DNA of 21,673 nucleotides from a virus. Each line of letters begins with the position of its first letter. Positions within the stretch are counted from its first letter, which is position 1. The translations under genes were made by a program, and so were the position numbers. The stretch is from positions 1 to 21,673 of the IMG/VR virus record IMGVR_UViG_3300042446_002214. One strand, written 5' to 3'. Shown here piece by piece: positions 1 through 4,531 of the stretch. The notes under the pieces were generated by a model that saw only the letters and a list, made by a program, of their open reading frames with translations, did not search any database and had not been told where the DNA came from.

Positions 1-355
1 CTACAAGAAGGGAGGTTTCCTTCTCATTTAGAATTTCCCCGATTTTATCAACAAGGGGTCTCATGTATGGATCGAACTTCTCATCAAGAGAACCTTTAAG
101 GAACCCTAAGCTTTTTTGGGAGGATTCAACTACCGTTCTTAAGTAGTTTATCTTGATGTTTTTAGAATCTTCGTTAAAAAGATGAAGGGCGGCATATACT
201 GCTAAAAAGGTTTTTGATGTTCCCGCTGGTCCACTAAGGAAAACTATTTTTGTTTCCCTTTGGGTCATTATTTTAAAGAATTGTTGTTGTTTGGGGGTCA
301 GTTCGATGTTGCCCAAGAGCAACCCTGTCTTAAAGTTCTTTTTACTTGACATCAT
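1..355 (-). CDS. phoH: PhoH-like P-loop ATPase, N-terminal part (cut by left edge)
   Basis: Reading leftward from ATG 355-353, 118 codons are open to the window edge. The N-terminus reaches a Walker A motif GPAGTSKT at residues 42-49, preceded by the Q-motif-like stretch LTPKQQQFF (19-27). This arrangement and the following NYLRTVVESSQKSLGFLKG segment are typical of PhoH-family ATPases, common in phages and probably acting on RNA; their exact role is unsettled. A second ATG at 352-350 lies 6 nt after a TAAATT box (364-359), so the true start may be the second Met. The stop lies outside the window. The gene diverges from the plus-strand array that starts at 446. Family assignment is firm, function is not. 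Confidence 0.88.
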   Translation of the reverse strand, partial: MMSSKKNFKTGLLLGNIELTPKQQQFFKIMTQRETKIVFLSGPAGTSKTFLAVYAALHLFNEDSKNIKINYLRTVVESSQKSLGFLKGSLDEKFDPYMRPLVDKIGEILNEKETSLLV

Positions 356-396
356 GGTAATTTACACTGTTTCTTTTTGGAAAAGAAGGAAGGTTA

Positions 397-428
397 TTGT
401 TTTATTTTTGTGCCGAAATCGTTATAAT
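397..428 (+). promoter_or_regulatory. Promoter of the gene at 446
   Basis: A consensus -10 TATAAT lies at 423-428; the only -35-like hexamer is TTGTTT at 397-402 with a long 20-bp gap. The predicted start near 435 would leave a leader of about 11 nt holding AGGA (436-439), so this is one of the few genes here with an SD-like site. Confidence 0.5.
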
Positions 429-445
429 AAAGTGTAGGACTTATT

Positions 446-646
446 ATGACCTTTCTTTATGAGATAAAAGATTATCCAACTGGCTTTTTTCAAGTCATAA
501 CGCCAGAGAGCGATATAACTGGAGAAATCATTCATATAAATAAAGAAGGCCAAGTTCGATTCATCGGCGCAGATCGCGATTCTTGCGACTATCTTACCTA
601 TAAGGATACGCTTACCGACTTCTCTGAATTCCATAGAATAGAATAA
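446..646 (+). CDS. Small hypothetical protein (66 aa)
   Basis: First gene of the plus-strand array. The 66-residue product is acidic, with no membrane segment or Cys cluster, and I do not recognise it. Its alternating hydrophobic residues suggest a small beta-rich fold. The start is supported by AGGA 6 nt upstream and by the -10 box at 423-428. tRNA-Gln begins 9 nt after the TAA stop, so the two are probably cotranscribed. Confidence 0.7.
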   Translation: MTFLYEIKDYPTGFFQVITPESDITGEIIHINKEGQVRFIGADRDSCDYLTYKDTLTDFSEFHRIE

Positions 647-655
647 AGAAGGAAA

Positions 656-726
656 AACCCTATGGTGTAATGGTAGCACAAAAGATTTTGATTCTTTTGG
701 TTGAGGTTCGAATCCTTATAGGGTTG
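656..726 (+). tRNA. tRNA-Gln (TTG)
   Basis: Complete cloverleaf: acceptor AACCCTA/TAGGGTT, D-arm with AATGGTA loop, anticodon stem AAAGA/TCTTT around loop TTTTGAT (anticodon TTG, reads CAA), T-arm loop TTCGAAT, discriminator G. The 3' CCA is not encoded. It lies just after the gene ending at 646 with no promoter of its own. Confidence 0.93.
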
Positions 727-760
727 CTTATAGATAGTATGATATAGAATAATATGAAAA

Positions 761-813
761 GCCGAAAAATGGTGAAATTGGTAGTGTGAACCACCCCCCC
801 TCACTTTTTCGGT
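761..813 (+). pseudogene. tRNA-Leu-like relic: acceptor stem and D-arm only
   Basis: GCCGAAAAA (761-769) pairs perfectly with TTTTTCGGT (805-813). The enclosed start (TGGTGAAATTGGTAG) is the classic 5' end and D-arm of a bacterial tRNA-Leu, but the anticodon arm, variable arm and T-arm are replaced by about 20 nt of C-rich sequence. It is best read as an internally deleted tRNA gene; it could also act as a hairpin terminator for the tRNA-Gln transcript. Confidence 0.55.
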
Positions 814-858
814 TTAGATCACCCCAACTCGATTTTAATTAACCCCACCCCCTTTGGG

Positions 859-885
859 TGTTCAAGTGAACATGGCGCAATCGCG
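859..885. promoter_or_regulatory. Operator-like composite: palindrome plus CGCAATCGCG
   Basis: Perfect 14-bp palindrome TGTTCAAGTGAACA (859-872), then, 1 nt on, GGCGCAATCGCG (874-885). The same composite recurs upstream of other promoters in the first 4 kb. Here it lies 35 bp upstream of the -35 box of the gene at 953, suggesting a regulator-binding site. Confidence 0.5.
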
Positions 886-919
886 GTTGGCTTGGTCAAA
901 AGAAAATGCACAAAAGGAT

Positions 920-947
920 TTGCGCATCACGTTGGGTGTGGTATACT
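920..947 (+). promoter_or_regulatory. Leaderless promoter for 953
   Basis: -35 TTGCGC (920-925), 16-bp spacer, -10 TATACT (942-947), then 5 nt to ATG 953. Transcription would start at or next to the A of the start codon. Preceded by an A-rich stretch. Confidence 0.75.
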
Positions 948-952
948 AGGAC

Positions 953-1111
953 ATGAAAGAAAACAACCAACTCCAGAAACTGAAAGACGAATTGAAAAAG
1001 CTTGATACCTATATCGGCTACATGGAAGATTGCCAAGGTTTCTGTGAAAGAAAATACAAGGAACAGTTTTGGAATCTTAAGAAAAAGATCGAAGAAACAA
1101 TTGGAAAATAA
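953..1111 (+). CDS. Small coiled-coil protein (52 aa)
   Basis: A Lys/Glu-rich 52-residue product with heptad-like Leu/Ile spacing (LQKLKDELKKL near the N-terminus, LKKKIEETI near the C-terminus), predicting a short helical or coiled-coil protein. Two Cys sit mid-protein in the DCQGFCE stretch. No family recognised. The start is fixed by the promoter 5 nt upstream. The AGGAC before the ATG resembles an SD site but would lie upstream of the predicted transcript start. Confidence 0.68.
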   Translation: MKENNQLQKLKDELKKLDTYIGYMEDCQGFCERKYKEQFWNLKKKIEETIGK

Positions 1112-1135
1112 TCGAAAGAAAAAGCACAAAAGGAT

Positions 1136-1163
1136 TTGCGTATCACCTAATCTGTAGTAAATT
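1136..1163 (+). promoter_or_regulatory. Leaderless promoter for 1169
   Basis: -35 TTGCGT (1136-1141), 16-bp spacer, -10 TAAATT (1158-1163), then 5 nt (AAAAC) to the ATG. The block AAAGGATTTGCG is shared with the promoter at 920. Confidence 0.7.
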
Positions 1164-1168
1164 AAAAC

Positions 1169-1381
1169 ATGAAAAAGAACCTTCAACTTGGCCAGATCGA
1201 AACCTTCGCACCTTCCACCCGCACTCTTCCCCGCACGGGTGAGGTTGTCAATACCTTCAAACAAGTTCCTAATGGAACCGAAGGGGAAGGCGTCAAGCTT
1301 TACCAGTGGGTTGTAAACTCTCTCACGGGAGAGTCTGTCATCCTTCTCCCTATCGAAAAGGCGAAAGCTTTCATCGCCTAA
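1169..1381 (+). CDS. Small hypothetical protein (70 aa)
   Basis: The 70-residue product opens with a Lys-rich N-terminus, has a Thr/Pro-rich stretch (STRTLPRTGEV, about residues 16-26) and ends in a hydrophobic beta-like segment (ESVILLPIEKAKAFIA). No membrane helix or Cys. Not recognised. It has its own leaderless promoter and its own intrinsic terminator (1389-1411), so it forms a monocistronic unit. Confidence 0.72.
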   Translation: MKKNLQLGQIETFAPSTRTLPRTGEVVNTFKQVPNGTEGEGVKLYQWVVNSLTGESVILLPIEKAKAFIA

Positions 1382-1388
1382 AGCGAAA

Positions 1389-1411
1389 GGGGAAGCGAAA
1401 GCTTCCCCTTT
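1389..1411 (+). terminator. Intrinsic terminator with GAAA tetraloop
   Basis: Stem GGGGAAGC (1389-1396) and GCTTCCCC (1401-1408) close a GAAA tetraloop (1397-1400) and are followed by a short T run. It begins 7 nt after the stop of the 70-aa gene. Same design as three others in the window. Confidence 0.82.
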
Positions 1412-1429
1412 AAATAATCAAAAAAGAAA

Positions 1430-1458
1430 TTGCTTCTTCTCCATTTTTCGCCTATAAT
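1430..1458 (+). promoter_or_regulatory. Leaderless promoter for 1465
   Basis: -35 TTGCTT (1430-1435), 17-bp spacer, consensus -10 TATAAT (1453-1458), then 6 nt to the ATG. Confidence 0.75.
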
Positions 1459-1464
1459 CTAGTC

Positions 1465-1560
1465 ATGATCAAAGAAATCCTTTACTTCGCTTTTCACGCC
1501 CTTCTTTCCTATGCTGTCATCATCGCGATTGCGGCCTTTGCCCATGCTGTTTGCCATTGA
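1465..1560 (+). CDS. Membrane microprotein (31 aa), family 1
   Basis: A 31-residue protein starting MIKEIL, with a run of about 20 hydrophobic residues forming one transmembrane helix and ending AHAVCH. A paralogue at 4103 (14 of 31 positions identical by eye) shares the MIK start and the H-x-x-C-H end. That repetition, with a consensus promoter 6 nt upstream, argues for a real gene. Function unknown; small phage membrane proteins often modulate host membrane complexes or lysis, but nothing here is specific. Confidence 0.68.
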   Translation: MIKEILYFAFHALLSYAVIIAIAAFAHAVCH

Positions 1561-1580
1561 AAGAAAAGAGAGAAAAGAAT

Positions 1581-1608
1581 TTGCATCTTACCCTTTTACC
1601 CTTATCTT
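1581..1608 (+). promoter_or_regulatory. Leaderless promoter for 1614
   Basis: -35 TTGCAT (1581-1586), 16-bp spacer, -10 TATCTT (1603-1608), then 5 nt to ATG 1614. Preceded by a purine-rich AAGAAAAGAGAGAAAAGAA tract. Confidence 0.7.
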
Positions 1609-1613
1609 ACTAC

Positions 1614-1787
1614 ATGAAAGAAAAACAAATCATTGCCATTGCTGTCGCTTCTCTCTCCCTCCTTCTCCTTTTCGGGTTTTGTTACCTTTGCATTGTAACG
1701 TCTCTTGAGCAAGAGAACCAACGTATCGAAAAAGAAGCGAAGGAGAAGATCATGCAAGAACGTATTCTTTTCCTAAATAATCGTTGA
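1614..1787 (+). CDS. Small membrane protein with cytoplasmic helix (57 aa)
   Basis: Residues 1-5 are charged, about 6-30 form a strongly hydrophobic helix containing two Cys, and about 31-52 are a Glu/Lys-rich amphipathic helix (LEQENQRIEKEAKEKIMQER). This suggests a single-pass protein with a coiled-coil tail. The layout resembles an i-spanin or other small anchored phage protein, but the length and context do not prove that. Start chosen because the promoter ends 5 nt upstream. Confidence 0.7.
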   Translation: MKEKQIIAIAVASLSLLLLFGFCYLCIVTSLEQENQRIEKEAKEKIMQERILFLNNR

Positions 1788-1796
1788 AAAAAACCC

Positions 1797-1824
1797 TTGC
1801 GCTTTTCTCTTAATCGCTTATACT
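1797..1824 (+). promoter_or_regulatory. Leaderless promoter for 1831
   Basis: -35 TTGCGC (1797-1802), 16-bp spacer, -10 TATACT (1819-1824), then 6 nt to the ATG. Confidence 0.75.
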
Positions 1825-1830
1825 TACAAC

Positions 1831-2034
1831 ATGAAAGAAAAACAAATCCTCATCGCCAACGTTTCCGATCTTGAGTTCGCCGAATCCGGTTACATTGCTT
1901 ACAATACGCTTAATGGAACCTATTGTGATTGGACGGTTTACTTTCTTCATGAAGGGGAAGAGAAGCAAGGAAAGCTTTACGCTTCTCTTGAAAATCCAGA
2001 AGCGGACCACGGTAACACGATCACCCTCCTCTAA
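1831..2034 (+). CDS. Small hypothetical protein (67 aa)
   Basis: Begins MKEKQIL, like the gene at 1614 (MKEKQII); the first codons are probably under selection for initiation. The rest is acidic and likely beta-rich (GYIAYNTLNGTYCDWTVYF, then LYASLEN), with no membrane segment. Not recognised. It has its own promoter 6 nt upstream and an intrinsic terminator at 2060-2086. Confidence 0.72.
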   Translation: MKEKQILIANVSDLEFAESGYIAYNTLNGTYCDWTVYFLHEGEEKQGKLYASLENPEADHGNTITLL

Positions 2035-2059
2035 GGGTGGGAAATAGTAAAGGCAAAGA

Positions 2060-2086
2060 GGGAGGCGAGAGCCTCCCATTTTTTTT
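2060..2086 (+). terminator. Intrinsic terminator with GAGA tetraloop
   Basis: Stem GGGAGGC (2060-2066) and GCCTCCC (2071-2077) around loop GAGA, followed by A and eight T. It terminates the unit ending at 2034. Confidence 0.88.
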
Positions 2087-2108
2087 AGTTAGCACAAACC
2101 GCTTGTGC

Positions 2109-2122
2109 TGTTCATTTGAACA
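2109..2122. promoter_or_regulatory. Operator-like palindrome
   Basis: TGTTCATTTGAACA, a copy of the TGTTCANNTGAACA palindrome, followed by CGGCGCATATACG, a degraded form of the GGCGCAATCGCG partner motif. Confidence 0.45.
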
Positions 2123-2139
2123 CGGCGCATATACGTTAG

Positions 2140-2153
2140 TGTTCAATTGAACA
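2140..2153. promoter_or_regulatory. Operator-like palindrome
   Basis: TGTTCAATTGAACA, a perfect 14-bp palindrome 17 bp downstream of the previous copy. Confidence 0.45.
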
Positions 2154-2179
2154 CCTTTTACCCCCCATTAAAAGGGCTT

Positions 2180-2257
2180 CGTAAGTCGTTCAGTATCAAC
2201 GAGTTACGAGCGAGCCGCCCCGCTTTCGTCGTAAGTCGTTGTGTTTCAACGAGTTAC
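2180..2257. repeat. Double stem-loop element E1
   Basis: First hairpin CGTAAGTCGTT (2180-2190) with AACGAGTTACG (2198-2208); GC-rich linker; second hairpin GTAAGTCGTT (2231-2240) with AACGAGTTAC (2248-2257). First of sixteen such elements. Confidence 0.85.
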
Positions 2258-2286
2258 AAAGGAAAGCCTCAAAGGGCTTTTTAGGC

Positions 2287-2314
2287 CGCAATCGCGCCAG
2301 TGTTCAATTGAACA
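2287..2314. promoter_or_regulatory. Operator-like composite, reversed order
   Basis: CGCAATCGCGCC (2287-2298) lies directly before TGTTCAATTGAACA (2301-2314), the opposite order to the other composites. Confidence 0.48.
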
Positions 2315-2352
2315 ACACGCAGCTTTTTTTAGTTAGCGCAAAACGTTTAAGG

Positions 2353-2381
2353 TGTTCAATTGAGCATCACGCAATCGCGCC
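2353..2381. promoter_or_regulatory. Operator-like composite upstream of 2449
   Basis: TGTTCAATTGAGCA (2353-2366, one mismatch in the palindrome), then CGCAATCGCGCC (2370-2381), ending 33 bp before the -35 box of the gene at 2449. Confidence 0.5.
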
Positions 2382-2414
2382 ATGCAAAAAAAGAAAGAAA
2401 AGAGAGAAAAGGAT

Positions 2415-2442
2415 TTGCGCATTAGGCCAAATCTGGTATAGT
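2415..2442 (+). promoter_or_regulatory. Leaderless promoter for 2449
   Basis: -35 TTGCGC (2415-2420), 16-bp spacer, -10 TATAGT (2437-2442), then TAAAAC and ATG. The -10 to ATG segment is identical at 3225-3236. Confidence 0.8.
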
Positions 2443-2448
2443 TAAAAC

Positions 2449-2607
2449 ATGAAAGAAAAAAGCGGATATGTGATGGCCCTTGAAAAAGGAATTGAAGCGT
2501 GGACCGAATTCCTTGGCGGTCGTTTGGTTTTTCGCGTGAAGCGTGAGGGAAAGATTCACACTTTCTCTAGTGATTCTTCCCTTGGAAAATGGGTTGTTTC
2601 TCTTTGA
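2449..2607 (+). CDS. Small hypothetical protein (52 aa), duplicated pair A
   Basis: A 52-residue basic protein with a paralogue at 3237 of identical length: 36 of 52 residues match, including the blocks ALEKG, FRVK and EGKIHTFS. Selection on two copies makes it a true gene. Secondary structure looks like a small beta sheet (RLVFRVKREGKIHTFS). No known family recognised. Leaderless promoter 6 nt upstream; the next gene has its own promoter starting 10 nt after this stop. Confidence 0.8.
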   Translation: MKEKSGYVMALEKGIEAWTEFLGGRLVFRVKREGKIHTFSSDSSLGKWVVSL

Positions 2608-2616
2608 GAAAAGCCC

Positions 2617-2644
2617 TTGCTTTTAATCCTTTTACCCTTACATT
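2617..2644 (+). promoter_or_regulatory. Leaderless promoter for 2650
   Basis: -35 TTGCTT (2617-2622), 16-bp spacer, -10 TACATT (2639-2644), then 5 nt to ATG 2650. Confidence 0.72.
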
Positions 2645-2649
2645 AGAAC

Positions 2650-2901
2650 ATGAACAAAATGAATCAATTCTGGAGCCTTGGAAAAACCTTTAAGAAAAGC
2701 GGAATGAAATACCGCGATCTGATCAACGAAAGCGGAAACGTTTTCATGACGCTGAAAGCAAAAAATGCCCTTTGGGTGGTGGACGGTTACAATGCCCGTC
2801 TTCGAAACAAGATCGAAAGGGAAGACCTTGAGAGGCAAGAGGCTGAGAGGGAAAACCTCGCCTATGGCGAGGCGGTCATGACCGCAATGGATGTCTGGTA
2901 A
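2650..2901 (+). CDS. Hypothetical helical protein (83 aa)
   Basis: Basic N-terminal half with aromatic residues (NQFWSLGKTFKKSG), a mid-region FMTLKAKNALWVVDGYNARL, then a highly charged helix (about residues 55-70, IEREDLERQEAERENL). A second Met at residue 4 could also start, but the promoter spacing (5 nt) favours the first. No family recognised. Ends 25 bp before an intrinsic terminator. Confidence 0.75.
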   Translation: MNKMNQFWSLGKTFKKSGMKYRDLINESGNVFMTLKAKNALWVVDGYNARLRNKIEREDLERQEAERENLAYGEAVMTAMDVW

Positions 2902-2925
2902 ATCGAAAAAATAACAAAGGAAAAA

Positions 2926-2953
2926 GGGGAGGCGAAAGCCTCCTCTTTTTTTT
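2926..2953 (+). terminator. Intrinsic terminator with GAAA tetraloop
   Basis: GGGGAGGC (2926-2933) pairs with GCCTCCTC (2938-2945, one G-T pair) around GAAA, followed by eight T. Confidence 0.88.
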
Positions 2954-2975
2954 AGTTAGCGCAAAATGGTTTTGG

Positions 2976-2989
2976 TGTTCATTTGAACA
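2976..2989. promoter_or_regulatory. Operator-like palindrome
   Basis: TGTTCATTTGAACA; here without the CGCAATCGCG partner, 20 bp after the terminator T run. Confidence 0.42.
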
Positions 2990-3013
2990 GCTTTTTTTCG
3001 TTTAAAAAGGAGT

Positions 3014-3091
3014 CGTAAGTCGTTGATACTTAACGAGTTACGAGGGAGCCGCCCCGCCCCCGTCGTAACTCGTTGAAAATGAACGAGTTAC
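3014..3091. repeat. Double stem-loop element E2
   Basis: CGTAAGTCGTTGA pairs imperfectly with TAACGAGTTACG, then a GC-rich linker, then CGTAACTCGTTGA with GAACGAGTTAC. Confidence 0.85.
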
Positions 3092-3139
3092 AACATAATC
3101 AATTCAAGAGGTGTGCCAATGTCAACACCTTTTTTTCGG

Positions 3140-3166
3140 TGTTCAAATGGACACGGCGCAATCGCG
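3140..3166. promoter_or_regulatory. Operator-like composite upstream of 3237
   Basis: TGTTCAAATGGACA (3140-3153) then GGCGCAATCGCG (3155-3166), the same 1-nt spacing as at 859-885; 36 bp before the -35 box. Confidence 0.5.
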
Positions 3167-3202
3167 TATAGATAAAAAAGGAAAAGAAAAGAAGAAATGC
3201 CC

Positions 3203-3230
3203 TTGCGCTTTTTCGGGAATATGGTATAGT
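3203..3230 (+). promoter_or_regulatory. Leaderless promoter for 3237
   Basis: -35 TTGCGC (3203-3208), 16-bp spacer, -10 TATAGT (3225-3230), then TAAAAC and ATG, identical downstream to the promoter of its paralogue at 2449. Confidence 0.8.
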
Positions 3231-3236
3231 TAAAAC

Positions 3237-3395
3237 ATGAAAGAACAAAACGGTTATCTGGTGGCGCTTGAAAAAGGTTTCGATGCATGGAGCGAATTTT
3301 CGATGGGAAGGCTCCGTTTCCGCGTCAAGCATGAGGGCAAGATTCACACCTTTTCGAATGATTCCTCCCTCCTCTCTTGGATCAAATCCCTCTAA
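3237..3395 (+). CDS. Small hypothetical protein (52 aa), duplicated pair B
   Basis: Paralogue of the protein at 2449 (36 of 52 identical, no gaps). Differences cluster at the N-terminal positions 4-9 and in the last ten residues. As with its partner, a second small gene with its own promoter follows closely (3449), and operator-like sites plus a double stem-loop precede it, so the copy seems to have arisen together with its control region. Confidence 0.8.
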   Translation: MKEQNGYLVALEKGFDAWSEFSMGRLRFRVKHEGKIHTFSNDSSLLSWIKSL

Positions 3396-3414
3396 TAAAA
3401 ACAGCAAAAAAGAT

Positions 3415-3442
3415 TTGCTTTTAATCGAATCGCGCCTATAGT
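3415..3442 (+). promoter_or_regulatory. Leaderless promoter for 3449
   Basis: -35 TTGCTT (3415-3420), 16-bp spacer, -10 TATAGT (3437-3442), then 6 nt to the ATG. The spacer contains AATCGCGCC, the 3' half of the operator-like motif. Confidence 0.72.
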
Positions 3443-3448
3443 CTCAAT

Positions 3449-3604
3449 ATGACAATCAAAGAACTTCAGCATGCCCTTTACATCTTCTCTTCAGACTCTA
3501 ATGAGGAGGCGAAGGTGGTCCTTTTGATCGACGGCAAAGAAATTCAAATCAATTCAATCTATCTTGATTGCAAAGAAGGAAAGGTGGAAATCGTTGGAGA
3601 ATGA
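3449..3604 (+). CDS. Small hypothetical protein (51 aa)
   Basis: Acidic, probably alpha-beta: an N-terminal helix (ELQHALYIFSS), then strands VVLLIDGKEIQI and KVEIVGE around a DG turn. This resembles many tiny phage proteins without assigned function. The TGA stop overlaps the ATG of the next gene (ATGA), implying translational coupling. Confidence 0.72.
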   Translation: MTIKELQHALYIFSSDSNEEAKVVLLIDGKEIQINSIYLDCKEGKVEIVGE

Positions 3605-3858
3605 GCAGAACAAGCAAACGCCCCTACACAAAGTCTAAACGTTTCGATAAAACTTGCCGAAACAATGGATCTTGCCCATACTGTAAAAACAATCGTCTTC
3701 ATAATTTCCATAGAGAAGGACAAAGAGCGATGGATCAAATCAAAGAACAAGAGATTCCACAATTCCCAGAACCACAAGAATTACCACACTCACCAGATCT
3801 ATCAGAATCTCCAGAATTCTTATACTTGCTTCCTGATGCTGAAACTCAGTCTCATTAA
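3601..3858 (+). CDS. Zinc-ribbon-like phage protein (85 aa)
   Basis: Starts at the ATG overlapping the previous stop. The basic N-terminal third contains CRNNGSCPYCKNNRLH (about residues 20-35): a Cys, then CPYC and a His, matching a widespread class of small phage proteins with a C-x5-CPYC-x-x-NR pattern and likely metal binding. The C-terminal half is Pro/Glu/Ser-rich (PEPQELPHSPDLSESPEF) and probably disordered. No enzymatic function known. Cotranscribed with the 51-aa gene. Confidence 0.75.
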   Translation: MSRTSKRPYTKSKRFDKTCRNNGSCPYCKNNRLHNFHREGQRAMDQIKEQEIPQFPEPQELPHSPDLSESPEFLYLLPDAETQSH

Positions 3859-3902
3859 TCGGGGTTCACTATATCGCTATACAGCTATCTCGCTATATGG
3901 CA

Positions 3903-3986
3903 ATGGGACCACGCCACAGGTGGGAACCATCAGAATTCCCAGAACCATCAGAAAAACCAGAAGGCCCGTTGGCCGAAGGGTTTTAA
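3903..3986 (+). CDS. Possible 27-aa Pro/Glu-rich peptide
   Basis: ATG at 3903 opens 27 codons rich in P-S-E and P-E repeats (SEFPEPSEKPEGP). This echoes the C-terminal tail of the protein ending at 3858, in both protein and DNA (recurring CCAGAA). It may be a detached copy of that tail, a true microprotein, or chance from the repeat. A CTATAT box lies just upstream but no clear -35. Direct repeats of the form CTATATCGCTATA lie at about 3869-3898. Confidence 0.35.
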   Translation: MGPRHRWEPSEFPEPSEKPEGPLAEGF

Positions 3987-4067
3987 TCCTATTTGGCCAC
4001 GCTCAAATGAACTTCGCCCCTTTTGCTATTTGGCGGCGTTCAAATGATCTTGATCGTTAAAAACCTC

Positions 4068-4096
4068 TTGCTTTTCTTTCCATCCTCCATTATACT
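4068..4096 (+). promoter_or_regulatory. Leaderless promoter for 4103
   Basis: -35 TTGCTT (4068-4073), 17-bp spacer, -10 TATACT (4091-4096), then 6 nt to the ATG. Two degraded palindrome copies (about 4000-4013 and 4038-4050) lie upstream. Confidence 0.75.
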
Positions 4097-4102
4097 ATTA
4101 AC

Positions 4103-4198
4103 ATGATTAAAGACATTCTAGATTTGGCGCTGGCCTTTGTTGTTGGTTCTTTTGTTATGATTTGTGCGGCTTGGTTTGCTCATGTCATTTGTCATTAA
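4103..4198 (+). CDS. Membrane microprotein (31 aa), family 1 paralogue
   Basis: Same length and plan as the protein at 1465: MIK start, one transmembrane helix (about residues 8-26), ending FAHVICH. The conserved His-x-x-Cys-His C-terminus could bind metal or haem or be a membrane-interface motif; this is inference. It has its own promoter and is followed 19 nt later by the gene at 4218, with no separate promoter in between. Confidence 0.7.
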   Translation: MIKDILDLALAFVVGSFVMICAAWFAHVICH

Positions 4199-4217
4199 AA
4201 ATTCGTTAAGCTTAAAT

Positions 4218-4355
4218 ATGAAAAAAGAATGGTTTTACTTCTGGAACCCGCTTCTGGGTCGCGTCTGGTATAGTGACTATAACGAGGCCGTCGCCGCTCG
4301 CCGCGCCTATGAGTTGGCGGGGCATAAGGTGGGACCGCTCTTGCAAAAGAGCTAA
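4218..4355 (+). CDS. Small aromatic-rich protein (45 aa)
   Basis: MKKEWFYFWNPLLGRVWYSDY at the start is strikingly rich in Trp, Tyr and Phe; the rest is a basic/Ala-rich helix (AVAARRAYELAG). Earlier in-frame alternative starts lie inside the preceding gene. This ATG fits the end of that gene (19-nt gap) and the A-rich ATGAAAAAAGAA start typical of the array. No SD visible. Function unknown. Ends 9 bp before double stem-loop E3. Confidence 0.62.
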   Translation: MKKEWFYFWNPLLGRVWYSDYNEAVAARRAYELAGHKVGPLLQKS

Positions 4356-4364
4356 AAAACCCCT

Positions 4365-4442
4365 CGTAAGTCGCTGATTTTAAACGACTTATGAGGAGCG
4401 GCCCCCGGCCCCGCCGTAACTCGTTGAGAATCAACGACTTAT
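4365..4442. repeat. Double stem-loop element E3
   Basis: CGTAAGTCGCTGA with AAACGACTTATG, GC-rich linker, then CGTAACTCGTTGA with TCAACGACTTATG. Confidence 0.83.
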
Positions 4443-4498
4443 GAAAAGCCTAATCAAAGGATTTATTTACTATTTTGCAAAAATCGGGCATTTTTGAC

Positions 4499-4526
4499 TT
4501 GCCTTTCCCCTTTCTTGGGTTACATT
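4499..4526 (+). promoter_or_regulatory. Leaderless promoter for 4532
   Basis: -35 TTGCCT (4499-4504; TTGACT also at 4494), 16-bp spacer, -10 TACATT (4521-4526), then 5 nt to the ATG. The TTTCTTGGGTTACATTA block recurs at 6901-6917. Confidence 0.72.
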
Positions 4527-4531
4527 ACCTC

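Larger units (their letters stand above)
647..952. other. Gene-poor stretch with tRNA, tRNA relic and operator-like sites
   Basis: Beyond tRNA-Gln, this stretch holds an AT-rich linker (727-760), the tRNA-like relic (761-813), C-rich sequence around 823-853, the first palindrome plus CGCAATCGCG composite (859-885), and the promoter of the gene at 953. No further open reading frame is convincing. Confidence 0.6.
2035..2448. other. 414-bp intergenic control region
   Basis: No convincing gene. In order it holds the terminator (2060-2086), palindromes at 2109-2122 and 2140-2153, the double stem-loop 2180-2257, a composite site in each order (2287-2314 and 2353-2381), a purine-rich tract, and the promoter for 2449. 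The string TTTTTTTAGTTAGC recurs at about 2080, 2325 and 2947. Confidence 0.6.
2902..3236. other. 335-bp intergenic control region
   Basis: Holds the terminator (2926-2953), a palindrome (2976-2989), double stem-loop E2 (3014-3091), a composite operator-like site (3140-3166), a purine-rich tract and the promoter for 3237. It parallels the layout before 2449. No gene seen. Confidence 0.6.

Noticed and set aside
896-1264. 122-aa reading frame on the minus strand
   Set aside because: It lies antisense to two short genes that each have a promoter ending 5 nt before their ATG. The composition (long Phe/Leu runs) is that of a shadow frame of Lys/Glu-rich genes.
859-2381. TGTTCANNTGAACA as a LexA/SOS box
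   Set aside because: It has half-site symmetry like many repressor sites, but it does not match the standard SOS boxes I know, and no LexA-like gene is present.
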